Shown here piece after piece: positions 1 to 9,315 of a DNA stretch of 64,000 bases (its first letter is position 1; every line of letters begins with the position of its first letter). The notes beneath the pieces are model-generated. The model was not told the origin of the DNA and made no database searches. It worked only from the letters and a program-made list of their open reading frames with translations. The stretch comes from Flavicella sp. (GTDB lineage: Bacteria; Bacteroidota; Bacteroidia; Flavobacteriales; Flavobacteriaceae), in the NCBI RefSeq assembly GCF_029238425.1, contig NZ_JAQWGB010000017.1:1-64000 (forward strand), read 5' to 3'. The translations under genes were made by a program, and so were the position numbers.

Positions 1-677
1 ATCATAAGCCAACCCACACTGTCTCCCGCATTGAATATTTGTTGGAAGCAAGTAAAGGGAATATGAACACTATTTTCATTATCGAACTCGCCACTTTTGA
101 AAACTCCAATAACGTGAAAGTTAATATTATTAATTAATACATTAGAACCGACTGCTTCTTCATCTTTTTGATATAATTGTTTGAAGATTTCTTCTGAAAT
201 TACTACAACCTTTCTTCTTTCTTTGATGTCTTTTTCATTTATAAAACGACCAAAACTCATGTTTTTCTTCTGTACTCGGTTGAGGTGTGGATAGTCACCA
301 AATACGGTAAAATCAGCGGTTTCAAAATTTCTTGATAGGGTTCCGTTTCTGGCATGTCTTGGTACAACGAAATCAACACCAGGAACTTCATTTTTTATTT
401 TTTCCATATCACTCAACTTGATACGAACTCTTCTGTTTTCTTGAAATCCTTTGAAGGGCATACTTGTTCTTTGTCCCCAAATAAAGACACTGTTGGTTGC
501 TAGGTTTCCGAACAATCGATTGAAGGAATTCTCCATCCCCTTAGCGCTACCTAAAAGAGTAACGAGTAGAAATATTCCCCAAGTAACACCAATGATAGTA
601 ACCATGGTACGCAGTTTGTTTTTACGAATGCTTTCGTAAATTTCTTGCCAGGTATCACTTTCAAATAAAAACTTCAT
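1..677 (-). CDS. ABC transporter permease (MacB/FtsX-like), truncated by the window edge
   Basis: Reverse-strand reading from the ATG at 675-677 gives MKFLFESDTWQEIYESIRKNKLRTMVTIIGVTWGIFLLVTLLG..., open to position 1; paralogous to the next permease. Confidence 0.85.
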   Translation of the reverse strand, partial: MKFLFESDTWQEIYESIRKNKLRTMVTIIGVTWGIFLLVTLLGSAKGMENSFNRLFGNLATNSVFIWGQRTSMPFKGFQENRRVRIKLSDMEKIKNEVPGVDFVVPRHARNGTLSRNFETADFTVFGDYPHLNRVQKKNMSFGRFINEKDIKERRKVVVISEEIFKQLYQKDEEAVGSNVLINNINFHVIGVFKSGEFDNENSVHIPFTCFQQIFNAGDSVGWLM

Positions 678-690
678 TCTTTGGTATAAA

Positions 691-1920
691 TTAATCGTTT
701 CTTAAGGCAACTATGGGTTTGATTCTTGCGGCTCTTTTTGCAGGTAAATATCCAGCAAAGCAACCGGCTATGATCAAAATAATCATGGCAGATACCACTA
801 AATTAGAGCTTACACTTGGGTCTGTGATAAAATAATCTTCTAAACTGTCTCCAATTAAAGACAAGGTTCCTATTCCAATAAGCATACCAACATAACCAGC
901 AATAGAGGTGATCACAATTGATTCCAAAAGAATAATCATTACAATAGAACCAGGTTTTGCTCCCAAAACTTTTCTGATACCAAGTTCTTTGGTTCTTTCT
1001 TTGACTATATAAACCATGATATTGCTTATTCCCACGATTCCAGCAATAAGACTACCAAATCCGATAAAAATGACCATCAAGCCAATAACAAAAGTCATTT
1101 GGTTAATATCTCTTCTTCTCTCAGCAAAATTAACAGTACGTATGGCTCTTTGATCGTTGGGTGCAACTGAAAAACGTTCTTTGAAATCTTCTGTTAGTTT
1201 CTTGCTGAATGCCAAGGTTTGAGCATAATTCATTTTGGGACTGTAGGCAATTCTAATCTCTTTGATATATTCTTTGTTTGAAAAGATGCTTTGAGCCGTA
1301 GTGACAGGCATATAAATCAAACGTTCTTCATTATCGCCACCATCATCCTCAAAGGTCCCAATGACTTGAAAAGAGATTCCTTGTAGTGTGATTTGTTTAC
1401 CAATGGGGTTTTTGTTTCCGAATAGATCTTCAACCACTAATCTACCTATCACAACATATTTTAATTTTTTATCTATGTCATTATTGTTGAGGTATCTTCC
1501 ATAAACAACTTTCGTGTTTTCTAAGTATTGATGATCCGGATGTACGGCTCTGATATTATAGTCGTTCTTTTTTCCTTTGTAAGAGCCGGTGAAATTTTTG
1601 TAAACACGGGCTGTTATAAATTGAATTTTATCGTCGTATTTATGTTTGACGTATTCATAATCTTCATTGCTGAAATTGATGCGTTTACCTGTCTGATTTC
1701 CTTTGTAGGGTTTAGAGGTTCTACCAGATCTAAGAAATATGGTATTGCTAGCATCATCTGAAAAGAAACCAGAAAAAGTGTTTTGCAAACCATTGGATAT
1801 ACCTGACAGCAGAGTGAAAATCAGAATCGCAAAAAGTATGGTAAATCCGGACAGAATGCTTCTAAGCTTATTTTTATTTATGCTTTGAAAAATTTCATTC
1901 CAAAGATCTGTGTTAAACAT
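691..1920 (-). CDS. ABC transporter permease (MacB/FtsX family)
   Basis: 409 aa; N-terminal 'LWNEIFQSINKNKLRSILSGFTILFAI' and C-terminal FtsX region 'VKERTKELGIRKVLGAKPGSI'. Confidence 0.9.
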   Translation of the reverse strand: MFNTDLWNEIFQSINKNKLRSILSGFTILFAILIFTLLSGISNGLQNTFSGFFSDDASNTIFLRSGRTSKPYKGNQTGKRINFSNEDYEYVKHKYDDKIQFITARVYKNFTGSYKGKKNDYNIRAVHPDHQYLENTKVVYGRYLNNNDIDKKLKYVVIGRLVVEDLFGNKNPIGKQITLQGISFQVIGTFEDDGGDNEERLIYMPVTTAQSIFSNKEYIKEIRIAYSPKMNYAQTLAFSKKLTEDFKERFSVAPNDQRAIRTVNFAERRRDINQMTFVIGLMVIFIGFGSLIAGIVGISNIMVYIVKERTKELGIRKVLGAKPGSIVMIILLESIVITSIAGYVGMLIGIGTLSLIGDSLEDYFITDPSVSSNLVVSAMIILIIAGCFAGYLPAKRAARIKPIVALRND

Positions 1921-2185
1921 AGCAAGAACAGTCTAAGAGTTAGATTAATAGGTTCATCAAATTTAATAATATAAACGCTTGCAGCTTTAGAAAAACTGTA
2001 AACTTTTGTTAAAAACTAAACTTTTACCCTTTAGGCAAAGGGTAAAAGTTGCTGTTGAACCATATTTAGACCTGTTAAATGTGTGTTTTTTGATAAAACC
2101 TAAATTTTGTGCATCTGAAATAAAGGATTTATAGATAATTCTAGGTTAGAAATTAGGAAATATTAAAACTTAGGGATACTGCTCG

Positions 2186-2212
2186 TTGTTCAAGAAAATA
2201 TCGATACTTTTG
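2186..2212 (+). promoter_or_regulatory. Bacteroidota-type promoter candidate for sucD
   Basis: TTG (2186-2188) and TACTTTTG (2205-2212) matching -33 TTG / -7 TAnnTTTG, about 38 bp before the ATG. Confidence 0.55.
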
Positions 2213-2249
2213 TTTTCTCACAAACTAAAAAATAAACAAAACTTCTACT

Positions 2250-3122
2250 ATGAGCGTTTTAGTAAATAAAGATTCAAAAATTATTGTTCAAGGATTCACA
2301 GGTAAGGAAGGTACTTTCCATGCTGGTCAAATGATTGATTACGGAACCAATGTTGTTGGTGGTGTAACTCCAGGAAAAGGAGGTCAAGAGCATTTGGGTA
2401 AGCCTGTATTTAACACAGTTGCTGATGCAGTTGAAAAAGCGGGAGCTGATACAACGTTAATTTTTGTTCCACCAGCATTTGGTGCAGATGCTATTATGGA
2501 AGCTGCGGATGCAGGAATCAAAGTGATTATCTGTATTACTGAGGGAATTCCTACGGCTGATATGGTAAAAGTAAAAGCTTATTTAGAAGGAAAAGAAGCT
2601 CGTTTGGTTGGACCTAACTGTCCAGGTGTTATTACTCCGGATGAGGCAAAAGTAGGGATCATGCCAGGATTTATCTTCAAAAAAGGTAATGTAGGTATCG
2701 TTTCTAAATCAGGTACTTTAACTTATGAAGCTGCTGATCAAGTTGTAAAACAAGGATTTGGAATTACAACAGCAATTGGTATTGGAGGAGATCCAATTAT
2801 TGGAACTTCTACAAAAGAAGCTGTTGAGTTGTTGATGAACGATGAAGAAACGGAAGCAATTGTTATGATTGGTGAAATTGGAGGTCAGTTAGAAGCTGAT
2901 GCTGCAAAATGGATCAAAGAAACTGGAAACAAAAAACCAGTTATTGGATTTATTGCAGGTCAAACTGCACCAGCAGGAAGAACAATGGGACATGCAGGAG
3001 CAATTGTTGGTGGAGCAGATGATACTGCGCAAGCTAAGATGGCTATCTTAAGAGAAAATGGAATTCACGTAGTAGATTCTCCAGCTAAAATTGGTGAAAT
3101 GGTTGCTAGCGTGTTGAAATAA
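2250..3122 (+). CDS. sucD: Succinate--CoA ligase subunit alpha
   Basis: 290 aa; '[32 protein letters not shown]', 'GPNCPGVI', 'GHAGAIVGG'. Confidence 0.97.
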   Translation: MSVLVNKDSKIIVQGFTGKEGTFHAGQMIDYGTNVVGGVTPGKGGQEHLGKPVFNTVADAVEKAGADTTLIFVPPAFGADAIMEAADAGIKVIICITEGIPTADMVKVKAYLEGKEARLVGPNCPGVITPDEAKVGIMPGFIFKKGNVGIVSKSGTLTYEAADQVVKQGFGITTAIGIGGDPIIGTSTKEAVELLMNDEETEAIVMIGEIGGQLEADAAKWIKETGNKKPVIGFIAGQTAPAGRTMGHAGAIVGGADDTAQAKMAILRENGIHVVDSPAKIGEMVASVLK

Positions 3123-3142
3123 TATAGGTTTTAAATCGCCTG

Positions 3143-3190
3143 AAACGGTCTATATCTTTTATTAGGTATAGACCGTTTTGTTTTTTATAA
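3143..3190 (+). terminator. Rho-independent terminator after sucD
   Basis: AAACGGTCTATA / TATAGACCGTTT stem followed by T-rich tract. Confidence 0.85.
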
Positions 3191-3296
3191 TGTTGTGAAC
3201 TAATGCATTGCATGGCTGTGTGGCGTTTTTAGAATCAATCTACTATATGTTTGTGTTGGTTTGAGTATATTTGCTTGCAAATTAAAAATATTGAAA

Positions 3297-4046
3297 ATGA
3301 AACTTCTTGAAAACAAAACGGCATTGATTACAGGTGCTACTAGAGGAATTGGAAAAGGAATAGCGATTACTTTCGCAAAACAAGGTGCTAACGTTGCCTT
3401 TACTTATAGCTCTTCTGTAGAAGCGGCTCAAGCTTTAGAAAAAGAATTAGAAGAATTAGGAGTAAAAGCAAAAGGATACCAATCTAATGCAGCAAAATTT
3501 GATGCAGCGCAAGAATTGGCAGCGGATGTTTTAAAAGAGTTTGGAACGATTGATGTTTTGATAAACAATGCAGGAATTACAAAAGATAATTTACTAATGA
3601 GAATTAGTGAAGAAGATTTTGATAATGTAATTGAAGTAAATTTAAAGTCGGTTTTCAATTTAACAAAAGCAGTAATTCGTCCAATGATGAAGCAGAGAGC
3701 TGGTTCAATCATCAATATGAGTTCTGTAGTGGGAGTTCAAGGAAATGCAGGGCAAACGAATTATGCAGCCTCTAAGGCTGGGATGTTAGGATTTACAAAA
3801 TCTGTAGCCTTAGAATTAGGGTCGCGTAATATCCGATGTAATTCAATTGCACCAGGTTTTATTGAAACTGAAATGACAGCAAAATTGGATGAAAAAGTGG
3901 TAGATGGTTGGAGACAAGCAATTCCACTAAAAAGAGGAGGTTCTCCTGAAGATATTGCCAATGCATGTGTGTTTTTAGCATCTGATATGTCAGCTTATAT
4001 TACAGGTCAAACATTGAATGTTGACGGTGGTATGATCACTGCATAA
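3297..4046 (+). CDS. fabG: 3-oxoacyl-[acyl-carrier-protein] reductase
   Basis: SDR: 'ALITGATRGIGKGIA', 'NNAGIT', 'YAASKAG', 'SIAPGFIETEMT'; start assigned to MKLLENKTALITG at 3297 rather than 3261. Confidence 0.95.
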   Translation: MKLLENKTALITGATRGIGKGIAITFAKQGANVAFTYSSSVEAAQALEKELEELGVKAKGYQSNAAKFDAAQELAADVLKEFGTIDVLINNAGITKDNLLMRISEEDFDNVIEVNLKSVFNLTKAVIRPMMKQRAGSIINMSSVVGVQGNAGQTNYAASKAGMLGFTKSVALELGSRNIRCNSIAPGFIETEMTAKLDEKVVDGWRQAIPLKRGGSPEDIANACVFLASDMSAYITGQTLNVDGGMITA

Positions 4047-4063
4047 TATATAAAGTACTTAAA

Positions 4064-4102
4064 AAGAAAGCTATTGTGATTGTTTGCAATAGCTTTCTTT
4101 TG
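4064..4102 (+). terminator. Terminator after fabG
   Basis: AAGAAAGCTATTG / CAATAGCTTTCTT stem with T tract. Confidence 0.8.
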
Positions 4103-4122
4103 TTATATTTATAAAAAAAAGT

Positions 4123-5106
4123 ATGGAAAAGAAGGCAATTGGACTGTTGAAATTTCAACCCATATTTCAATATAGAATTTGGGGAGGAGAAAAATTAAAG
4201 ACTGTTTTACATAAAAATTATACCGAAACCAAGATTGGAGAAAGTTGGGAGATTTCTGGGGTTCCTGGGAATGAAACTTTAGTGGGTGAGGGGATTCATA
4301 TTGGAGAGTCTTTAAAATCATTAACAAAAAGTTTTGGAGCTAATTTTGTAGGAGAAAAGTGTTTTGATCAGTACGGAAATGAATTTCCAATTCTGATTAA
4401 ATTTATTGACGCTGCTAAGCCTTTATCTGTTCAGGTACATCCTGATGATGCTCTTGCCAAAGAACGTCATGACAGTCTTGGGAAAAACGAGATGTGGTTT
4501 ATCATGGATTCGGAGAAAGGTGCAGATTTGATTGTTGGCTTCAATAAAAAGATGGATAAGGGGTCTTATCAAAAAAGTATTGCTGATGGAGCCTTAATGT
4601 CAGATTTAAATTCACTACCGGTAGAAAAAGGAGAGTTGTATTATTTGCCCGCCGGAAGAGTTCATGCGATTGGACAAGGAGTTATGCTGGCGGAAATTCA
4701 ACAAACTTCAGATGTTACTTATAGGGTCTATGATTATGATCGAGTAGATGCAATTACTGGAAAGAAAAGAGAATTACATGTTGAAGAATCAATTGATGCA
4801 ATTGATTTTAGAGAAGTTGAAGAATATAGAACTGTATATCCCAAAGATAGTAATCAATCAAATTTAATGATTGATACCCCTTATTTTAAAACAAGCTATA
4901 TCAAAGCATGTAATGAATTACTGCTGTCTTACAAAGAAAATGAATCGTTTAGGATTTATATTTGTACAGAAGGAAAAGCGGTTTTAAAGATAGAGCATCA
5001 AGAGCTAGAGATAAAAAAGGGAGAAACAATTTTGATGGCTGCAAATGAAAAAAGTTTGACTATCTTGCCGTCAAGTAATGTGGAGCTATTAGAGGCTTCT
5101 TATTAA
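4123..5106 (+). CDS. manA: Class I mannose-6-phosphate isomerase
   Basis: 327 aa; 'KFIDAAKPLSVQVHPDD', 'GKNEMWFI', 'YLPAGRVHAIGQGVMLAEIQQTSDVTYRVYDYDR'. Confidence 0.93.
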   Translation: MEKKAIGLLKFQPIFQYRIWGGEKLKTVLHKNYTETKIGESWEISGVPGNETLVGEGIHIGESLKSLTKSFGANFVGEKCFDQYGNEFPILIKFIDAAKPLSVQVHPDDALAKERHDSLGKNEMWFIMDSEKGADLIVGFNKKMDKGSYQKSIADGALMSDLNSLPVEKGELYYLPAGRVHAIGQGVMLAEIQQTSDVTYRVYDYDRVDAITGKKRELHVEESIDAIDFREVEEYRTVYPKDSNQSNLMIDTPYFKTSYIKACNELLLSYKENESFRIYICTEGKAVLKIEHQELEIKKGETILMAANEKSLTILPSSNVELLEASY

Positions 5107-5127
5107 GTAATCAACTAAAATAAAAAT

Positions 5128-5595
5128 ATGAGTGTAGTTATTATTAATAGTTTTGATGAATACAAAGCTTTCGAAGGGAAAGTGATTGGAACTTCAGAAT
5201 ATTTAAAAATTTCACAGGACCAAATCGGTCAGTTTGCTGATGCGACATTAGATCATCAGTGGATCCACTTGGATAAAGAAAGAGCAGAAAAAGAAAGTCC
5301 ATTCAAGTCTACCATTGCACATGGGTATTTAACCTTATCATTATTGCCTTATTTGTGGGAACAAATTGCGGAGGTTAGAAATAACAAAATGATGGTAAAC
5401 TATGGTATAGAGAACTTTAAGTTTGTGAAACCTGTTTTAGTGGATAGCGAAATACGTTTGGTGGCTTCTTTAAAATCTATAGTAGATTTAAGAGGGACAT
5501 CTAAAGCTGTGTTGAATGTTACTATTGAAATAAAAGGCGAAAGAAAACCTGCTGCTCAGGGGGATATTATATTCTTGTATACGTTTACCAATTAA
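5128..5595 (+). CDS. MaoC family dehydratase
   Basis: 'QFADATLDHQWIHLDKERA...TIAHGYLTLSLLP' MaoC/NodN hotdog signature. Confidence 0.92.
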   Translation: MSVVIINSFDEYKAFEGKVIGTSEYLKISQDQIGQFADATLDHQWIHLDKERAEKESPFKSTIAHGYLTLSLLPYLWEQIAEVRNNKMMVNYGIENFKFVKPVLVDSEIRLVASLKSIVDLRGTSKAVLNVTIEIKGERKPAAQGDIIFLYTFTN

Positions 5596-5880
5596 ATGGA
5601 ACTGCGTTTGAAAGAAAAAATAATGGCGAATATTGATATGTTCGCCATTTCTGATTTTTGTCCGAATGGTGGTTGGCCGAAATTTGACAATTTGTCAATT
5701 AAAATTTACAAAGAAGAACAATTGCCGGATGGCATTTTATTTGATGTAGAATTGTTCTATGACTGTGAATTTGCAGGTTGCTGTTTCATACCAGGCGGAG
5801 AAAACTATACTAGATTAAGAAAAAATATAAAAGTATCGGATACCATGTTTATGGTGTTGAACGAAGAAATTAATAATTAA
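5596..5880 (+). CDS. Small conserved-looking hypothetical protein
   Basis: 94 aa ORF directly downstream of the MaoC gene and before the prohibitin gene; start could be internal (MANIDMF...). Confidence 0.6.
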   Translation: MELRLKEKIMANIDMFAISDFCPNGGWPKFDNLSIKIYKEEQLPDGILFDVELFYDCEFAGCCFIPGGENYTRLRKNIKVSDTMFMVLNEEINN

Positions 5881-5896
5881 CTAAAAATAAAATAAT

Positions 5897-6730
5897 ATGA
5901 GTAATAATCAATTAGATATACGTTTTCCAAAAGGAGGAGCTGTTTTTATAATAGTTGCTGTTTTTGCTGTCATTTTTTTCTCAAAGGCAACTGTTACTAT
6001 AGGATCAGGAGAAGCTGGAGTATTGTATAAAACATTTGGAGGAGGAGTTGTAACGGATAAACCAGCCTTAGGTGAGGGGTTTCATTTAGTAGCACCTTGG
6101 AATAAAGTAATTATTTATGAAGTACGTCAACAAGAGTTGTTGGAAAAGATGAAGGTTTTATCCTCTAATGGTTTGGATATTTTACTAGAATTGAGTGCTT
6201 GGTACCAACCGGATGCAAATCAATTAGGTTTATTGCACCAAAAGAAAGGGCAAAGTTATTTAGATAGAGTTATCAAACCTTCAATTAGATCTGCTGCAAG
6301 AAGTGTGGTAGGAAGATACACACCCGAACAAATTTATTCTAGTAAGAGGGATGCAATTCAAGAGGAAATATTTGAAGAAACTAAAATTATTTTGGATGAG
6401 CAGTTTGTACAATTGAATGAAGTGTTAGTTAGAGATGTAACATTGCCTCCAACGATAAAAACGGCGATTGAAAATAAATTGAAGCAAGAGCAAGAATTCT
6501 TAGAATATGAATTTACAATCCAAAAGGCTCAAAAAGAAGCAGAGAGACAAAGAATTGATGCGGAAGGAAAAGCAGCAGCAAATAGAATCTTAAATCAATC
6601 TTTGACTGATAATATTTTAAAAGAAAAAGGAATTCAGGCTACAGTAGAACTGGCAAAATCTCCAAATTCTAAGGTGATTGTTGTAGGAAGTGGAAAGGAA
6701 GGTTTGCCATTAATTTTGGGAAATAACTAA
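5897..6730 (+). CDS. Prohibitin family protein (SPFH/Band 7)
   Basis: 277 aa; N-terminal TM, 'GVLYKTFGGGVVTDKPALGEGFHLVAPWNKVIIYEVRQQE', C-terminal coiled coil. Confidence 0.93.
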   Translation: MSNNQLDIRFPKGGAVFIIVAVFAVIFFSKATVTIGSGEAGVLYKTFGGGVVTDKPALGEGFHLVAPWNKVIIYEVRQQELLEKMKVLSSNGLDILLELSAWYQPDANQLGLLHQKKGQSYLDRVIKPSIRSAARSVVGRYTPEQIYSSKRDAIQEEIFEETKIILDEQFVQLNEVLVRDVTLPPTIKTAIENKLKQEQEFLEYEFTIQKAQKEAERQRIDAEGKAAANRILNQSLTDNILKEKGIQATVELAKSPNSKVIVVGSGKEGLPLILGNN

Positions 6731-6731
6731 A

Positions 6732-7157
6732 ATGGAAAAAAGGAAAAAAATAAATATTGCACTCGCAGTATTGTATGTTTTATTTGCAATAGTTCAGTTA
6801 AACGACCCTGATCCAATAGAGTGGTTTTTATTGTACTTTTTTGTAGCAGTATTTTGTGTGGTTGCTAATTTTGTAGTGCTGCCTAAAAAACTATTGTTAG
6901 GGTTAATTGTAGCTTATTTGTTGTATTCAGGGTATTATTTTTCTTATTTCATGGACTGGATTCAAATAGAGCACAAGGAAGAACTTTTTGGGAAAATGGT
7001 TTATGAAAAACCTTATTTAGAAGGAACCCGTGAGTTTCTAGGTTTGCTGATTGCCGCAGCGGGTTTGTTTTATCTGTATGTAAAAGTACCTTCTGAAAAT
7101 AAACAATCAATTGATGTGTTTTGCAACAAAGTAACCGGTGGCAAAACAACCTTGTAA
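6732..7157 (+). CDS. Transmembrane 220 family-like protein
   Basis: 141 aa multi-TM; 'FAIVQLNDPDPIEWFLLYFFVAV'. Confidence 0.8.
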   Translation: MEKRKKINIALAVLYVLFAIVQLNDPDPIEWFLLYFFVAVFCVVANFVVLPKKLLLGLIVAYLLYSGYYFSYFMDWIQIEHKEELFGKMVYEKPYLEGTREFLGLLIAAAGLFYLYVKVPSENKQSIDVFCNKVTGGKTTL

Positions 7158-8291
7158 TAAAAAACCACCAGTAATGGTGTCCCAATCAAACATCTCCCCA
7201 GCAATAAATATGTTGGGGATTTTTTTTAAGGAAAGATCTGCATTTAGTTCTTCTAAAGGAACTCCGCCGGTTGTAGAAATCGCTTCCTCAATAGGTCTCA
7301 ATCCTTCAATAGGAATAGCAAGCCTTTTCAAGGCTTTGACAAAACGAATTGGGTTTATGTACGTTTCTTTGTCAGTAAAAGATTTTATCAAAGCGATTTG
7401 AGCTTTGTTCAAATTATAAACATAACCATAGTTTTTAGGCTGTGTGGTACTGGTTAGTTTTGATATTAATTCTTTTTCGGTATTGAAAGGTTTTAAATCA
7501 ATTGAAATTGTTGTTTGTCCTTTTTTTAACAAAGTCCCTATTGCATTTGCTAAAGGGTATATAGCATTTCCTTCTAATCCGTAAGTGGAGATGACGGCTT
7601 CACCTTTTACGATTTTATCTTGAAAAGTAATCCTAATGTTTTTTAATGGAGTTCCTATATGTTGTGCTATAGGCTTGTTATTATAATTCACAATAATCCC
7701 ACAATTGGAAGGTTCAAAAGTGGATGTTTTTATGTTGTTTTTTTGCATTAAGTGCGTCCATAAACCATCTGAGCCTGTAATAGACCATGAAGCACCTCCT
7801 AGGGCAAAAATACAAGTGTCAAATTCTTTTGAAAACTTTGAGGTTTTATTATTAAAAGTGATAGAGCTTTTATTGAAATCGATCATTTCATGTTCTAGGT
7901 AGATAGAAACATTTTGTTTGATCATTCTCTGTTTTAAGGCGTTCAATACTTCAATCGGTTTGATTCCTTTTTCTGGAAAAATTCTACCACTTGACCCTAC
8001 ATAGGTAGGGATCCCTAATTCCTCTAACCAAGTCACCGTTGCTTTGGAATCAAATGATTTTAAAATATTAGTAAATAAATAGTTAGGTGTGTACTTGGAG
8101 GAAAGCTCTTTATCAATCAAACTGTTGCTTAGGTTAAAACCTCCTTTGCCTGCCACCAAAAACTTACGACCTAAGGTTTTTCCCTTTTCAAATAGTGATA
8201 CCTTGTGTGTTTTACTCAGTTCAATAGCTGCCATCATTCCTGCTGGTCCACCACCTACAATAATAATATTTTTCGAGTTTTCGGTTTTCAT
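7107..8291 (-). CDS. NAD(P)/FAD-dependent oxidoreductase (HI0933/BaiN-like)
   Basis: 'IIVGGGPAGMMAAIELS', 'GRKFLVAGKGGFNLSNS', 'ITGGFLLQGCFATGYFVAKHI'. Confidence 0.93.
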   Translation of the reverse strand: MKTENSKNIIIVGGGPAGMMAAIELSKTHKVSLFEKGKTLGRKFLVAGKGGFNLSNSLIDKELSSKYTPNYLFTNILKSFDSKATVTWLEELGIPTYVGSSGRIFPEKGIKPIEVLNALKQRMIKQNVSIYLEHEMIDFNKSSITFNNKTSKFSKEFDTCIFALGGASWSITGSDGLWTHLMQKNNIKTSTFEPSNCGIIVNYNNKPIAQHIGTPLKNIRITFQDKIVKGEAVISTYGLEGNAIYPLANAIGTLLKKGQTTISIDLKPFNTEKELISKLTSTTQPKNYGYVYNLNKAQIALIKSFTDKETYINPIRFVKALKRLAIPIEGLRPIEEAISTTGGVPLEELNADLSLKKIPNIFIAGEMFDWDTITGGFLLQGCFATGYFVAKHIN

Positions 8292-8299
8292 AGTAATTG

Positions 8300-9310
8300 C
8301 TATTCAATTACGTTCACTTCAATCTCTAGCGCTATTTCAAAATTAGAAAAGATTGTGGCTTGAATTTTTTTAGCCAAAGCATAAATTTCTAAACCTGTTG
8401 CTTTTCCATAATTAACCAAAACCAAAGCCTGATTTTTATGAGAGCCTGTTTGACCAAAACGCTTCCCTTTAAAGCCAGATTGTTCTATCAGCCATCCTGC
8501 CGGTATTTTTACAGAGTGGTCGTTTACCGGGTAAGAAGGCATGTTTGGATGTATTACTTTTAGTTTTTCAAAAAGTTCCAAAGAGATGATAGGGTTTTTA
8601 AAAAAACTTCCACTATTTCCAATCTCTTTTGGGTTTGGTAATTTGGAGTTTCTAATTTTTATTACCGCATCACTGATGTTTTTGATAGTAGGTGCTGTGA
8701 TGTTTAGTGCCTCTAATTCTGTTTGAATAGCTCCGTAAGAATAATTTAATTGATGAGATTCTTTTGTGAGAAGGAATGTTACTTTGGTAATGATGTATTT
8801 TCCTTTCAACGAATTTTTAAAAACAGAGTTTCTATAACCAAAATTACATTCTGAATTTTTAAAAGTTCTGACTTCTCCTGTTTCGATTTCAATTGCTTGG
8901 ACTGTATCTATGGTGTCTTTTACCTCCACACCATAGGCACCAATATTTTGAATAGGGCAGGTTCCAACGTTACCAGGAATTAATGATAAGTTTTCTAATC
9001 CTCCCAAATTATGATCAATACACCACAATACAAAATCATGCCAATTTTCTCCTGCGCTGACAGCAACTAATACTTGATTGTTATTACTTTTTTCGGTACT
9101 TATCCCTTTTAGGTTTAAATGTATGACTAACTTGTCAATATCATTCACAAGTAATAAATTACTGCCACCACTTAAAACAAATACATCTTTATGTTCGTTT
9201 AAAACTTTCTGAAGTTCAGCTAGACTGCTAACAGCGATATACTGTTTTGCTATGGCATCAATACCAAAAGTATTAAAGTTTTTTAGAGAAATATTATGTT
9301 GTATTTGCAT
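8300..9310 (-). CDS. murB: UDP-N-acetylmuramate dehydrogenase
   Basis: 336 aa; 'NTFGIDA', 'LSGGSNLLL', 'NLSLIPGNVGTCPIQNIGAYGVEVKD', 'NSGSFFKNPI'. Confidence 0.96.
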   Translation of the reverse strand: MQIQHNISLKNFNTFGIDAIAKQYIAVSSLAELQKVLNEHKDVFVLSGGSNLLLVNDIDKLVIHLNLKGISTEKSNNNQVLVAVSAGENWHDFVLWCIDHNLGGLENLSLIPGNVGTCPIQNIGAYGVEVKDTIDTVQAIEIETGEVRTFKNSECNFGYRNSVFKNSLKGKYIITKVTFLLTKESHQLNYSYGAIQTELEALNITAPTIKNISDAVIKIRNSKLPNPKEIGNSGSFFKNPIISLELFEKLKVIHPNMPSYPVNDHSVKIPAGWLIEQSGFKGKRFGQTGSHKNQALVLVNYGKATGLEIYALAKKIQATIFSNFEIALEIEVNVIE

Positions 9311-9315
9311 AAGTT

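Noticed and set aside
451-639. 62-aa plus-strand ORF at the window start
   Set aside because: Antisense to the truncated ABC permease (minus strand, start at 677).
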